Shown here: piece after piece, positions 1 to 8,515 of the stretch
How the letters are laid out: each line of letters begins with the position of its first letter
How positions within the stretch are numbered: position 1 is the first letter of the stretch
Source: an uncultured Gammaproteobacteria bacterium
GTDB lineage: Bacteria; Pseudomonadota; Gammaproteobacteria; DRJJ01
NCBI GenBank assembly: GCA_947258795.1
Contig: CAMYJU010000006.1
Location: forward strand, 113,082 to 177,081
Direction: 5' to 3'
DNA length: 64,000 nucleotides
Made by a program: the position numbers and the translations under genes
The notes under the pieces: model-generated
The model's database searches: none
Seen by the model: the letters and a program-made list of their open reading frames with translations, nothing else
Told to the model about the DNA's origin: nothing

Positions 1-11
1 AGAGAAAAATT

Positions 12-63
12 GGGTACAGATTTCAGCTGTAAATAATATGAGCGAAAATTGTGCTCTGTACCC
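12..63. repeat. Dispersed palindrome, family A copy 1
   Basis: Imperfect inverted repeat opening with GGGTACAGA and closing with TCTGTACCC around an AT-rich centre. It lies 39 bp before the hydrolase gene at 102 and is a divergent member of the family whose consensus arms are GGGTCAGAG and CTCTGACCC. A second copy follows the same gene. Confidence 0.75.
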
Positions 64-101
64 TTATAATTTTGATTCGCTGCCTATAGAAGGAATGAAA
101 T

Positions 102-929
102 ATGAGTAAGTATTTCATAACTATACTGCTCAGCTTATCGATTATCACGGATTTATCTGCAAATGACCGGGAAGGTACCATTTGCGGCTTTATCCAGGAG
201 CCCTTGTTGTTCTGGTTATGGAGTTCTACAGCACCGGCTCCTGATAGTGACAGGGTTTCGCACTTGCAATTTGTTGAGCCTGCCGAATATATGACTAGTG
301 ATGGAAAAACCCTAAGAGGTTATAAATACCTGTCTAATGATGGCATCGGGCACCAAATGCCTGCAAAAGGATATGTATTAGTGGCACTGGGAAACGCGAT
401 GCTTGCAGATCAGATAATAGGCTCGTTGCGTGAGTATTCTGAACTTCATTACGATGTATATATTTTTGACTATAGAGGATATGGAAACTCGGACGGAAAA
501 AGGCGAATAAATGCAATTATTGAAGACTATAAGGAAATAGCCCTGTCACTCAACCGGTTATACGAGAGAAAACTTCTTTATGGTATATCACTTGGCGGCG
601 CTGTGATGCTGAATGTGATAGGGTCAGGGGTTGAATATGATGCAGCAGTGATTGACTCCAGTCCCAGTCTACTTTCAGACTATGGTTGCCCGGAACGCAT
701 AGATCCATTGGTTAACCTGCCTCAGGATGCCAGTAAACTGCTAATCATCACAGGTCAGAAAGATAGTGTATTGGGTGACAGGATGACATCGAAGTTACGG
801 GAGGGTGCTCAGGCCAGAGGAGCAAAAACAGTACACGGCAAGCGATTCTCACATCCATTTATGGACCGGGATTATGATATTCATCATCAACGTATGGAGC
901 TTGTGAGAAATTACTTATTAGCCCAATAA
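102..929 (+). CDS. Secreted alpha/beta hydrolase
   Basis: A 275-residue alpha/beta-hydrolase-fold protein with a hydrophobic N-terminus (about residues 4-20) that looks like a signal peptide, so it probably acts in the periplasm or at the membrane. The nucleophile elbow GISLGG (Ser near residue 163), an acid in GQKD (about 226) and a late histidine in FSHP (about 250) form a plausible catalytic triad. The DYRGYGNSDG stretch before the elbow is typical of BEM46-like hydrolases. Substrate cannot be told from sequence. The gene stands alone, flanked on both sides by family A palindromes, and a GGAA-containing sequence precedes the ATG. Confidence 0.8.
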   Translation: MSKYFITILLSLSIITDLSANDREGTICGFIQEPLLFWLWSSTAPAPDSDRVSHLQFVEPAEYMTSDGKTLRGYKYLSNDGIGHQMPAKGYVLVALGNAMLADQIIGSLREYSELHYDVYIFDYRGYGNSDGKRRINAIIEDYKEIALSLNRLYERKLLYGISLGGAVMLNVIGSGVEYDAAVIDSSPSLLSDYGCPERIDPLVNLPQDASKLLIITGQKDSVLGDRMTSKLREGAQARGAKTVHGKRFSHPFMDRDYDIHHQRMELVRNYLLAQ

Positions 930-949
930 GTCCGGTATAATGATTGAAC

Positions 950-995
950 TCAGAAAGCACATTTTAAATATTAGCAAAAACTGTGCTCTGACCCC
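950..995. repeat. Dispersed palindrome, family A copy 2
   Basis: Arms TCAGAAAGCAC and GTGCTCTGA flank an AT-rich centre containing AATATTAG. It begins 21 bp after the stop codon of the hydrolase gene, where it could also act as a transcription terminator. Confidence 0.8.
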
Positions 996-1080
996 ATTTA
1001 AATTACAATAGCCCTACGCCTGGCGATTCAAAGCCGTGAATCTATGATAATCTTGCTGAAGGATATCTAGGATAACAACT

Positions 1081-2199
1081 ATGTATTCAACCTATCAACG
1101 TGGCGAAAAAATCATGCCCTTTGCGGTTTGGACTGGTTTGATAGTCAATCTGGGGTTTGTACTTTTCTTTTTTACCACAGCACAAGCAGCCTCACCACGC
1201 TTGCCACTGGTGGTAGTCAGTGAGGCAAGCACAGCTGACATTATCAAGCAGGTGCCGCTCACCGGCACCATCAGCTCAGCTAAACTGGCCAGGCTTTCAA
1301 GCGAGGTCAGCGGCCTGGTCGAGACCCTCCAGGTCGAGGTCGGCGATTATGTTAAAGCCGGTGACGTGCTGTTACAGCTCGACGATGAGATCGAGGCACT
1401 GAGCCTGGCAGCGACCGTCGCCACAACGCGTCAGGCAGAGGCCGAGCTCGCAGATGCACGACGTCGTTTTAAGGATGCAAAACGCCTGCGTAAACAGAAC
1501 ACCATCTCCGAAAACGAAATCCAGTTACGTGAGGCCGAAGTGCGTATTGACAAAGCCGTCCTTCAACGACAAACCGCAGACATGAAACGGCAACAGGCGA
1601 CCGTACAACGTTATCTACTCAGGGCGCCCTTTAGCGGGGTTATCAGTGAACGTCACACTGAAATCGGGGAGTGGATCGTTCCCGGAAAGCCGGTGCTGAC
1701 CCTGGTGGCCATCGATGAATTGCGTGCGGACTTTCGGGTACCACAGGAGTTTTTCAAGGCCATCGACAAAAACACCGGAGTCAGCGTAAGTCTTGATGCA
1801 CTGGCCGGCAAAACCTATGTCGGCAAAATCAAGACGGTGGTACCTGTCAGTGATCCGAGCGCACGAACCTTTTTGATCCATGTTGTCATACAGGATATGG
1901 ATATCAAAATGACACCAGGCATGTCAGTCCATGGCACTTTGCACCTGCGCACCGGCAAGCGCGGTGTGGTGGTATCACGTGATGCGCTGTTTCGCTATCC
2001 CGATGGCCGGGTGACAGTATGGACGGTGAGCCAGCAAAAGGATCAGGCCGTTGCCTCAGAGCAGCGCGTCAGGCTCGGCATTAGTTTTGATGGCCAAGTG
2101 TCCATCCTCGAAGGTATCAATGCCGGGGATGTCGTCGTGGTCCAGGGCAACGAAGCGCTGAAAGAAGGCCAGCACGTCAAGATATATAATCGTAACTGA
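1081..2199 (+). CDS. RND efflux periplasmic adaptor (MFP/HlyD family)
   Basis: A 372-residue membrane fusion protein that would link an inner-membrane RND pump to an outer-membrane channel. It has an N-terminal hydrophobic anchor or signal (residues about 12-36), a lipoyl/barrel-sandwich half-motif (SSEVSGLVETLQVEVGDYVK), a helical hairpin (about 115-170), the second lipoyl half (LLRAPFSGVISERHTEIGEW) and beta-barrel and membrane-proximal domains. The RND pump gene follows 17 bp downstream, so the two form an operon. No outer-membrane factor gene is present nearby; a TolC-like channel encoded elsewhere is probably used. The start at 1081 has an AGGA about nine bases upstream; an in-frame ATG at 1114 is the alternative. 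Confidence 0.9.
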   Translation: MYSTYQRGEKIMPFAVWTGLIVNLGFVLFFFTTAQAASPRLPLVVVSEASTADIIKQVPLTGTISSAKLARLSSEVSGLVETLQVEVGDYVKAGDVLLQLDDEIEALSLAATVATTRQAEAELADARRRFKDAKRLRKQNTISENEIQLREAEVRIDKAVLQRQTADMKRQQATVQRYLLRAPFSGVISERHTEIGEWIVPGKPVLTLVAIDELRADFRVPQEFFKAIDKNTGVSVSLDALAGKTYVGKIKTVVPVSDPSARTFLIHVVIQDMDIKMTPGMSVHGTLHLRTGKRGVVVSRDALFRYPDGRVTVWTVSQQKDQAVASEQRVRLGISFDGQVSILEGINAGDVVVVQGNEALKEGQHVKIYNRN

Positions 2200-2216
2200 C
2201 AGGCATCTTTTACTAT

Positions 2217-5200
2217 ATGTTTGAGGCGATCATAAAACGCGGCACCTTGATGACTGTCCTGGTTCTGATAGTCTCGGTACTGGGTATCGTTGCAGCGTTT
2301 CGGATCCCGATTCAAATGATCCCGGATCTTGAAGTACGCACCATTACCATACGCACGTCCTGGCCAGGCGCAACCCCACAAGATGTCGAAAAAGAGATCG
2401 TTATCGAACAGGAAGAATATCTGCGCAGTATTCCGGGCCTGCAACGTATCCAGTCTACATCATCCTTTGGTCGCGCAAATATCGAGTTGGAATTCCCGTT
2501 TGGTATAGACCTCAATGAAACCCTGATTCATGTCAATAATTCCTTGTCACAAGTGCCCTCCTATCCGAACAATGTCGATGAACCACGCATCTATGCAACT
2601 TCCTTTTCCAGTAACTCCTTCATGTATTTTAGGGTCGGACCGTTAAAAGGCAATCCGCGTAATCTGGATATGGTGTTGATGCAGGATTTTGTCGAAGACC
2701 ATGTGCGCACGCGTATGGAGACCGTGCGCGGTGTATCGCTGGTCAATGTCTATGGCGGTGCCGAACGACAGATACAGGTGCTGCTGGACCCGCAAAAGCT
2801 ATCCCAACGTGACATGACCATCAGTGATGTACGTGAAGCGATAATCCAGCGCAACCGTGACATCTCCGGTGGTGAAGTGGAACAGGGTAAACGTCGTTAC
2901 CTGTTACGCACCGTCGGTCGTTTCCGGGATTTGCAGGAACTACGTGACCTGATCCTGACCAGGCGCGGGGATTCGATCATTCGACTGGGCGACGTCTCCG
3001 AGATCAAGCTGGATCACTTTGAACTGAGCCGGGTCAGCTATACCGATGGTGATCCCGTCATTGGCCTGTCCGTGCGACGCCAGGCCGGCTCCAATGTTAT
3101 CGATATCAAGAGCAATATGATGAACGAAATGGCGCGTATCAATCGCGACATCCTGAACCCGGCCGGTATGTATATGCGCCTGATCGCCGATGATGTCGGC
3201 TATGTCCAGGCATCGATCCAGAATGTCTGGACCAATCTGCTACTCGGTGCCATCCTCGCCAGCCTGGTCATGTATCTGTTCCTGCGCTCCACCCGTGCCA
3301 CGTTGGTCGGGGTGATGGGCATACCGGTATGCACCATCGCGGGCTTTATCGGACTGTTGATCACTGGACGCAGCATTAATGTCATTTCCCTGGCGGGTAT
3401 CGCCTTTGCGATTGGTATGACCCTGGATAACGGTATCGTCGTGCTGGAGAGCATCGAACAGCAACGCCGCAAAGGCATGGACAAGTTTAAATCGGCAGTC
3501 ATTGGTGTACAGCGGGTCTGGCCCGCGGTGCTGGCCTCCACCCTCACCACCGTTCTGGTTTTTATCCCGATTATCTTTATCCAGGAAGAGGCAGGACAAC
3601 TCTATTCTGATATCGCCATCGCGATCTCCGCCTCGATCATGGTATCGATGCTGGTGGCCATTACCGTGATACCAACCGCGTCTGCCCGCCTTCAATTTGG
3701 TGAAGCCAAACGGCATCTCATCGCGAATGCCAAAGATATACGCGAACGCACGCTCTCTGGCATCAACTGGCTGATCGAAAACAATCACCATCGTATCGGC
3801 ATTATCGTATCCGTGATGGCTTTCAGCCTGGCGGTATTCCTATGGCTGACACCACCGGCCGAATATTTACCCGAAGGCGAAGAACCCAAGGCCTTTGCAT
3901 CGATGAGCTCCCCGCCTGGCTACAATCTTGAGACCATGGCAAAAATCGGTATGGAATTACAGGACTATTTCTTGCCTTTTACCGAACAGTCACCAGACCT
4001 GTTCGACAACGGTGAAACCGACGTACCCGCGATAGCCTATATCAACCTGAGTATCGAGGCCAGACGTATCCGTATTATCACCCAGCCTAAGGACCCGTCC
4101 CATATCAAGCCATTGATGCAGGCCATTAACAAGAAGTACAAACAGTATCCGGCCATGCGCTCTTTTGTAACGCGTGGTTCAATCATCACCAGTAATTCCG
4201 GTGGCACCCGCAGCGTCAACCTCGATATCTCCGGCCCAAACCTGTCAGATATCTATGCCGCGGCATTGACCGCCTATCGTCGCGCCGAGGAGGTATTCGT
4301 TTCTCCGCGTATTCGTGCCCAGCCATCGACCCTGTCTCTGTCGCAACCGATGATTGAAATACAGCCAGACTGGGCCCGGGCAAGCGAAGTAGGTATGCGC
4401 ACCCAGGATTTCGGCTATACCGTCGCGGCCCTGACTGATGGCGCATTCGTTGATGAGTTTTTTCTGGATGACGACAAGATCGACATCTATCTCTATAGCG
4501 AAGCGGGAACCAATGCCTCACTCGACAGCCTGAACCAGATGCCTGTGTATACACCGATTGGCGCAGTGGTACCGCTATCATCGATCGCATCGATTGTAGA
4601 AAGCGTTGATACGAACCGTATCAGGCGACTGGACGGCAAGCGCACCGTCACGCTGAATATTATCCCGCCTGACAAAGTCGCACTGGAAACCGGTGTTGAG
4701 GTAGTCAGGACCCAGGTCGTCGAGTATTTACGCAGTACCGGGGCGGTACCGAGTAACGTCAGCATGGTAATCTCCGGTGCCAGTGACCAGTTACAAGCAA
4801 CCAAACAGGCCTTGAGTTCCAATTATTTGATCGCCGTAGTCATTATTTATTTGCTGCTGGTAGCCATTTTCACCCACTGGTGGTATCCACTATTAATCAT
4901 GACCACCATCCCGCTTGGCGTGGCGGGAGGCATACTCGGGTTATGGCTATTCAATCTGATCGGCGGTGTGTTTTCGATTCACCTGGCGTTCGACATGATC
5001 TCCATGCTCGGGTTTCTGATTTTAATGGGTACCGTGGTGAATAATCCCATTCTGATCGTGCATCAGGCCGTGACCAATGTTCGTGATCACGCCATGAGCC
5101 CGATGCCGGCCGTCAGGGATGCCGTGGAAACACGACTGAGACCGATTGCGATGTCCACGCTGACTACCGTATTTGGTCTGGCACCGCTGGTTTTCCTGGC

Positions 5201-5333
5201 TGGTGAAGGAACCGAGCTCTATCGTGGTGTCGGTGTGATCGTAATGTTTGGCTTGCTCGGCACGGCAGTTGTGACCTTGACCTTTTTGCCGGCCTTAACA
5301 GTGTTCGTGATGCAGTTATCTCGTCATGAATAA
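2217..5333 (+). CDS. RND efflux transporter permease (AcrB/HAE family)
   Basis: A 1038-residue inner-membrane proton-driven exporter of usual family length, with the twofold repeat of RND pumps: TM1 at the N-terminus, a large periplasmic loop, TM2-6, TM7, a second loop, and TM8-12. The TM4 motif reads GMTLDNGIVVLES, so the DD pair of AcrB is DN here; the TM10 position that is Lys in AcrB lies in GTVVNNPILIV and is Asn. Both variants occur in AcrB relatives outside the classic multidrug group. Substrate is unknown (drugs, lipids or solvents are all possible). It is cotranscribed with the adaptor at 1081-2199 and no regulator sits beside it. Confidence 0.93.
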   Translation: MFEAIIKRGTLMTVLVLIVSVLGIVAAFRIPIQMIPDLEVRTITIRTSWPGATPQDVEKEIVIEQEEYLRSIPGLQRIQSTSSFGRANIELEFPFGIDLNETLIHVNNSLSQVPSYPNNVDEPRIYATSFSSNSFMYFRVGPLKGNPRNLDMVLMQDFVEDHVRTRMETVRGVSLVNVYGGAERQIQVLLDPQKLSQRDMTISDVREAIIQRNRDISGGEVEQGKRRYLLRTVGRFRDLQELRDLILTRRGDSIIRLGDVSEIKLDHFELSRVSYTDGDPVIGLSVRRQAGSNVIDIKSNMMNEMARINRDILNPAGMYMRLIADDVGYVQASIQNVWTNLLLGAILASLVMYLFLRSTRATLVGVMGIPVCTIAGFIGLLITGRSINVISLAGIAFAIGMTLDNGIVVLESIEQQRRKGMDKFKSAVIGVQRVWPAVLASTLTTVLVFIPIIFIQEEAGQLYSDIAIAISASIMVSMLVAITVIPTASARLQFGEAKRHLIANAKDIRERTLSGINWLIENNHHRIGIIVSVMAFSLAVFLWLTPPAEYLPEGEEPKAFASMSSPPGYNLETMAKIGMELQDYFLPFTEQSPDLFDNGETDVPAIAYINLSIEARRIRIITQPKDPSHIKPLMQAINKKYKQYPAMRSFVTRGSIITSNSGGTRSVNLDISGPNLSDIYAAALTAYRRAEEVFVSPRIRAQPSTLSLSQPMIEIQPDWARASEVGMRTQDFGYTVAALTDGAFVDEFFLDDDKIDIYLYSEAGTNASLDSLNQMPVYTPIGAVVPLSSIASIVESVDTNRIRRLDGKRTVTLNIIPPDKVALETGVEVVRTQVVEYLRSTGAVPSNVSMVISGASDQLQATKQALSSNYLIAVVIIYLLLVAIFTHWWYPLLIMTTIPLGVAGGILGLWLFNLIGGVFSIHLAFDMISMLGFLILMGTVVNNPILIVHQAVTNVRDHAMSPMPAVRDAVETRLRPIAMSTLTTVFGLAPLVFLAGEGTELYRGVGVIVMFGLLGTAVVTLTFLPALTVFVMQLSRHE

Positions 5334-5361
5334 TTGCTAACCTTATTTACTGCTCATCTTA

Positions 5362-6021
5362 TTACGGATATTTCAAAAAGCTCTTAATAAACTGCCAATG
5401 CCAGGCAATACCGGCAATAACCGCGACATGGAACAATTCATGCGGACCCATCACACCTGGTATGATGACAGGCATACGCATGAACTCCATGATTGCTCCA
5501 ATGGTATAAGCAAATGCCCCATATATTAAAGGCTTAATCACATCAAAGCCATGCAATCGATGCGTCAGGTAGCCTGACAGAATGCCCAACCATCCAAGTC
5601 CAAGATAAAACATCAGTCCCAGCCATTCGGCCAGGTCATGAAAGAAGATCGTTTTCAGTGTAAGCCCGGTAATCGCCATGCCCCAGATCAATACAAGGAA
5701 TCCCCAACTCCAGAAACCACGAAATATAATGGCATGGATTGGTGTAAAGGTACCTGCGATCAAAATAAAAATACCCGCATGATCAAGCCGCTGTAAAACA
5801 GCACGCCCTGCACTACCCGGTTCCAGTAAATGAAACACGCCGCTCATCGACAATAAAAATACTACTGAAAAAACATATATACCGACAGTGATGACGTGTT
5901 CTAGGTCACCGCGCGCCTTTAAAATCAAACGAAAGCCAGCACCGAAAAACACAAGCGCTGCAGCTAAATGGCTTATTGCACTGAATGGGTCACTAAAACC
6001 AGGAACAGGAATGGGCTTCAT
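5362..6021 (-). CDS. trhA: Hemolysin III / PAQR-type membrane protein (TrhA family)
   Basis: A 219-residue seven-helix membrane protein of the HlyIII/PAQR superfamily. Family hallmarks are SAISHLAAA near the N-terminus, the SMSGVFHLL motif, LDHAGIFILIAGTFTP in the middle and HELFHVAVI near the C-terminus, which together carry the Ser, Asp and three His of the putative metal site. Bacterial members have been linked to membrane energetics and lipid homeostasis rather than true haemolysis. It converges with the RND pump gene (28 bp between stop codons) and diverges from pilU. Confidence 0.9.
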   Translation of the reverse strand: MKPIPVPGFSDPFSAISHLAAALVFFGAGFRLILKARGDLEHVITVGIYVFSVVFLLSMSGVFHLLEPGSAGRAVLQRLDHAGIFILIAGTFTPIHAIIFRGFWSWGFLVLIWGMAITGLTLKTIFFHDLAEWLGLMFYLGLGWLGILSGYLTHRLHGFDVIKPLIYGAFAYTIGAIMEFMRMPVIIPGVMGPHELFHVAVIAGIAWHWQFIKSFLKYP

Positions 6022-6319
6022 ATCGATTGTGTTGTTACTCAGAACCCAAATATATTGTCACCTATATTTTAACGATGCAATAAGATAGTTCCTTTCCGGA
6101 TGATACAGCTTGCTAACTACTCAGAAATACACATCTGCAGTAGATGCTATAAAGGAAATGTTACGCTGCTACGACATTTATTGTAGTGACATTGCACCCC
6201 CAAATAAGCCACTAAGTCAATAATCATATGGATTATTTCAGCCTCGACCACAAATCCCTAAAGTCGCACCCAATATGGCCGAAACACTAATAAATGTATG
6301 GTCTATTTGGGGGGATATA
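6022..6319. other. Divergent intergenic region between trhA and pilU
   Basis: About 300 bp without a coding signal. It should hold the promoters of both flanking genes. No clear sigma-70 promoter, operator or repeat stands out by eye. A G-run (GGGGGGA) at the right edge is the ribosome binding site of pilU. Confidence 0.4.
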
Positions 6320-7540
6320 ATGGAATTCAAAGATTATCTGAAAATCATGGTCATGAAAGAAGCCTCAGATATCTATCTATCAACCGGAGCACCGCCAAGC
6401 GCAAAAATTCAGGGTCAGCTTACCCCTCTTGAGCAGGCAACCTTGCCTGCCGGCAGGATTAAGGATATTGCCTATGAGATCATGGATGATGAACAAATCA
6501 AAGAGTTCGAAACCAAACCGGAAATGAACCTGGCCTTGTCCGAGTCAGGCATCGGTCGTTTTCGCGTCAATATCTTCAAGCAACGCAACCAGGTTTCCAT
6601 GGTCATCCGTAACATCGTCACGGATATTCCAAAAATGGAAAACCTGGGCCTGCCTGACACACTGAAAGAGATCATCATGTCTAAACGTGGCCTGATCCTG
6701 TTTGTTGGCGCGACCGGTTCGGGTAAATCCACCTCCCTGGCCTCATTGATTGATTACCGCAATACCAACAGTGCGGGTCATATTATTACCATTGAAGATC
6801 CGATCGAGTTTGTACACTCACATAAAAAGAGCATCATCAATCAGCGTGAAGTAGGCGTTGATACCGACAGTTATGAAGACGCCCTGAAGAACACCTTGCG
6901 TCAGGCACCTGATGTCATTCTGATTGGCGAGATTCGTGACCGTGAGACCATGGAACATGCGATCGCCTTCGCCGAAACCGGCCATCTGGCGATTTCTACC
7001 CTGCATGCCAACAACGCAAATCAGGCAATGGATCGTATTATTAACTTTTTCCCGGAAGAACGCCGTAATCAGCTACTACTCGATCTTTCACTCAATTTGC
7101 GCGCATTTGTTTCACAACGCCTTATCCCGACTGTTGACAAAAAACGCTGTGCGGCGATTGAAATTCTGCTCGGCACCCCGCTGGTATGCGAAAGCATCAA
7201 GCGCGGTGATATTAGCGAACTCAAGGAAATCATGGAAAAATCCGTCAATCTTGGCATGAAGACCTTTGATATCGCATTGTTCGAGCTATACAAGGCAGGC
7301 CGCATCTCGCTGGAAGAGGCCTTGCGCAATGCCGACTCGACCAATAACCTGCGACTTAAAATCAACCTGTCTGAAGGTAAAGGTGTTGATACGCCAACTA
7401 CCGTTGCCGCTGACACAACAGCAAATACGGAAAGCGAAATTATCCCTAAAGGTGGATTAAGCCTGGTTGAGGAAGAACCGGAAGAGGAAAAAATACCCGA
7501 ACCAGCAGGAAATTCTGCAAGCTTGTCGTTAGCTGACTAG
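6320..7540 (+). CDS. pilU: Type IV pilus retraction-associated ATPase PilU
   Basis: A 406-residue hexameric secretion ATPase that assists PilT in type IV pilus retraction (twitching). The start at 6320 is chosen over an in-frame ATG at 6275 because MEFKDYLKIMV is the usual PilU N-terminus and a G-rich RBS lies five bases upstream. Visible motifs: Walker A GATGSGKST (about residues 130-138), the Asp box TIEDPIEFVH, Walker B LIGEIRDRETM and the His box STLHANN. An acidic C-terminal tail (EPEEEK) is typical of PilU and absent from PilT. PilT usually lies immediately upstream but is not in this window, so pilU stands alone. A stem-loop follows the stop codon. Confidence 0.93.
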   Translation: MEFKDYLKIMVMKEASDIYLSTGAPPSAKIQGQLTPLEQATLPAGRIKDIAYEIMDDEQIKEFETKPEMNLALSESGIGRFRVNIFKQRNQVSMVIRNIVTDIPKMENLGLPDTLKEIIMSKRGLILFVGATGSGKSTSLASLIDYRNTNSAGHIITIEDPIEFVHSHKKSIINQREVGVDTDSYEDALKNTLRQAPDVILIGEIRDRETMEHAIAFAETGHLAISTLHANNANQAMDRIINFFPEERRNQLLLDLSLNLRAFVSQRLIPTVDKKRCAAIEILLGTPLVCESIKRGDISELKEIMEKSVNLGMKTFDIALFELYKAGRISLEEALRNADSTNNLRLKINLSEGKGVDTPTTVAADTTANTESEIIPKGGLSLVEEEPEEEKIPEPAGNSASLSLAD

Positions 7541-7574
7541 AAATCGCTTTCGTGCAGTAATACCGATAGTGATA

Positions 7575-7599
7575 AGTGCGTGCATTTTATGCAGGCACT
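7575..7599 (+). terminator. Stem-loop downstream of pilU
   Basis: A 10-bp stem with one mismatch (AGTGCGTGCA / TGCAGGCACT) and a 5-base loop, 34 bp after the pilU stop codon. There is no long U-run, so it is a weak intrinsic terminator or an mRNA 3' stabiliser. It also lies just beyond the end of the minus-strand phosphatase gene. Confidence 0.5.
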
Positions 7600-7629
7600 C
7601 GAAACTTGGATAGTGCATAATTGTTCATG

Positions 7630-8472
7630 TTAGTTATTCGCCCTAACTACCCACCTTTCCGTGGCACAATCAAAAAGCCCATAATGACAGGCACCTTCAA
7701 TCACACCACTGGTGTAATTTCCATTTAAACCCTTAAAATCTCCTTTTGCGAAATACACTTTTAATTCAGGGTTCTGTTTCATTGTCTTTTTTACACTTTC
7801 GACCAATTGATTGTCGGCATTCTTCACCAGTACGCCGCTAAATCCGGCTGTCAGTGGAAAAATGTCATTACCGCTATCACCACAAAACACAACATCCTGT
7901 TTTGCAACACCGAATTCCTCAGCCACATATTCCAGCGCGGTCAGTTTGGTCGCACTATCTGGTAAAAAATCGAGAAGCCCTTTGCCGTCCTGTGAATCAA
8001 AACTGTATACGATGACTTCATCAAACTTTCCCTTTACTCGCTCATCTACTTCTTTCAATATCTGTGTGTTTTTTTCATGATCTACATAGTAACTCTGCTT
8101 AAACTGGTTCAGATGTTCGCTTTCCTGTTCCCGTATCCCATCAATATCAGCGACCGTATCCCTTATTGCTTTGGCGTCCCACCTTGGACTCTCATGTTTA
8201 ACATGTTTAATCCAGCCATGATCAAGCTGCCACACACCACTTTCATATTTTCTGATCGACGTGCCGACATCACCACACAGAATATTCGGATATCTGACAC
8301 CGTATTCCTTAATCGCGTTTTCGGTAAGCGCAAGATTTCGTCCCGTGACATAGACAACAAGCACATCATGTTGCTCTGTCAGCTCATTAAACAGCTCAAC
8401 TGCCCCGCTGTCACTCTCCCAACTGCCATTAGGGAGCAGTGTTCTGTCCAGGTCTGTTGCTAATATTTTCAC
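7630..8472 (-). CDS. spp: Sucrose-6F-phosphate phosphatase (HAD-IIB)
   Basis: A 280-residue HAD hydrolase predicted to dephosphorylate sucrose-6F-phosphate to sucrose, the last step of sucrose synthesis. HAD motif I is intact (DLDRTLLPN, residues 7-15), motif II is YVTGR (about 56), and the acidic motif IV is intact (CGDSGND, about 201). The S6PP-type cap lies between. It is the last gene of a minus-strand set with sucrose-phosphate synthase and a GH13_18 phosphorylase. A free, intact phosphatase makes sense here because the phosphatase domain fused to the synthase has altered catalytic motifs. Related HAD phosphatases of other sugar phosphates cannot be excluded, but the context favours sucrose. 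Confidence 0.85.
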   Translation of the reverse strand: MKILATDLDRTLLPNGSWESDSGAVELFNELTEQHDVLVVYVTGRNLALTENAIKEYGVRYPNILCGDVGTSIRKYESGVWQLDHGWIKHVKHESPRWDAKAIRDTVADIDGIREQESEHLNQFKQSYYVDHEKNTQILKEVDERVKGKFDEVIVYSFDSQDGKGLLDFLPDSATKLTALEYVAEEFGVAKQDVVFCGDSGNDIFPLTAGFSGVLVKNADNQLVESVKKTMKQNPELKVYFAKGDFKGLNGNYTSGVIEGACHYGLFDCATERWVVRANN

Positions 8473-8515
8473 ATTGCTCCTCTGTGGAAACTCAAATCCA
8501 TTCGTCTAATCCTGT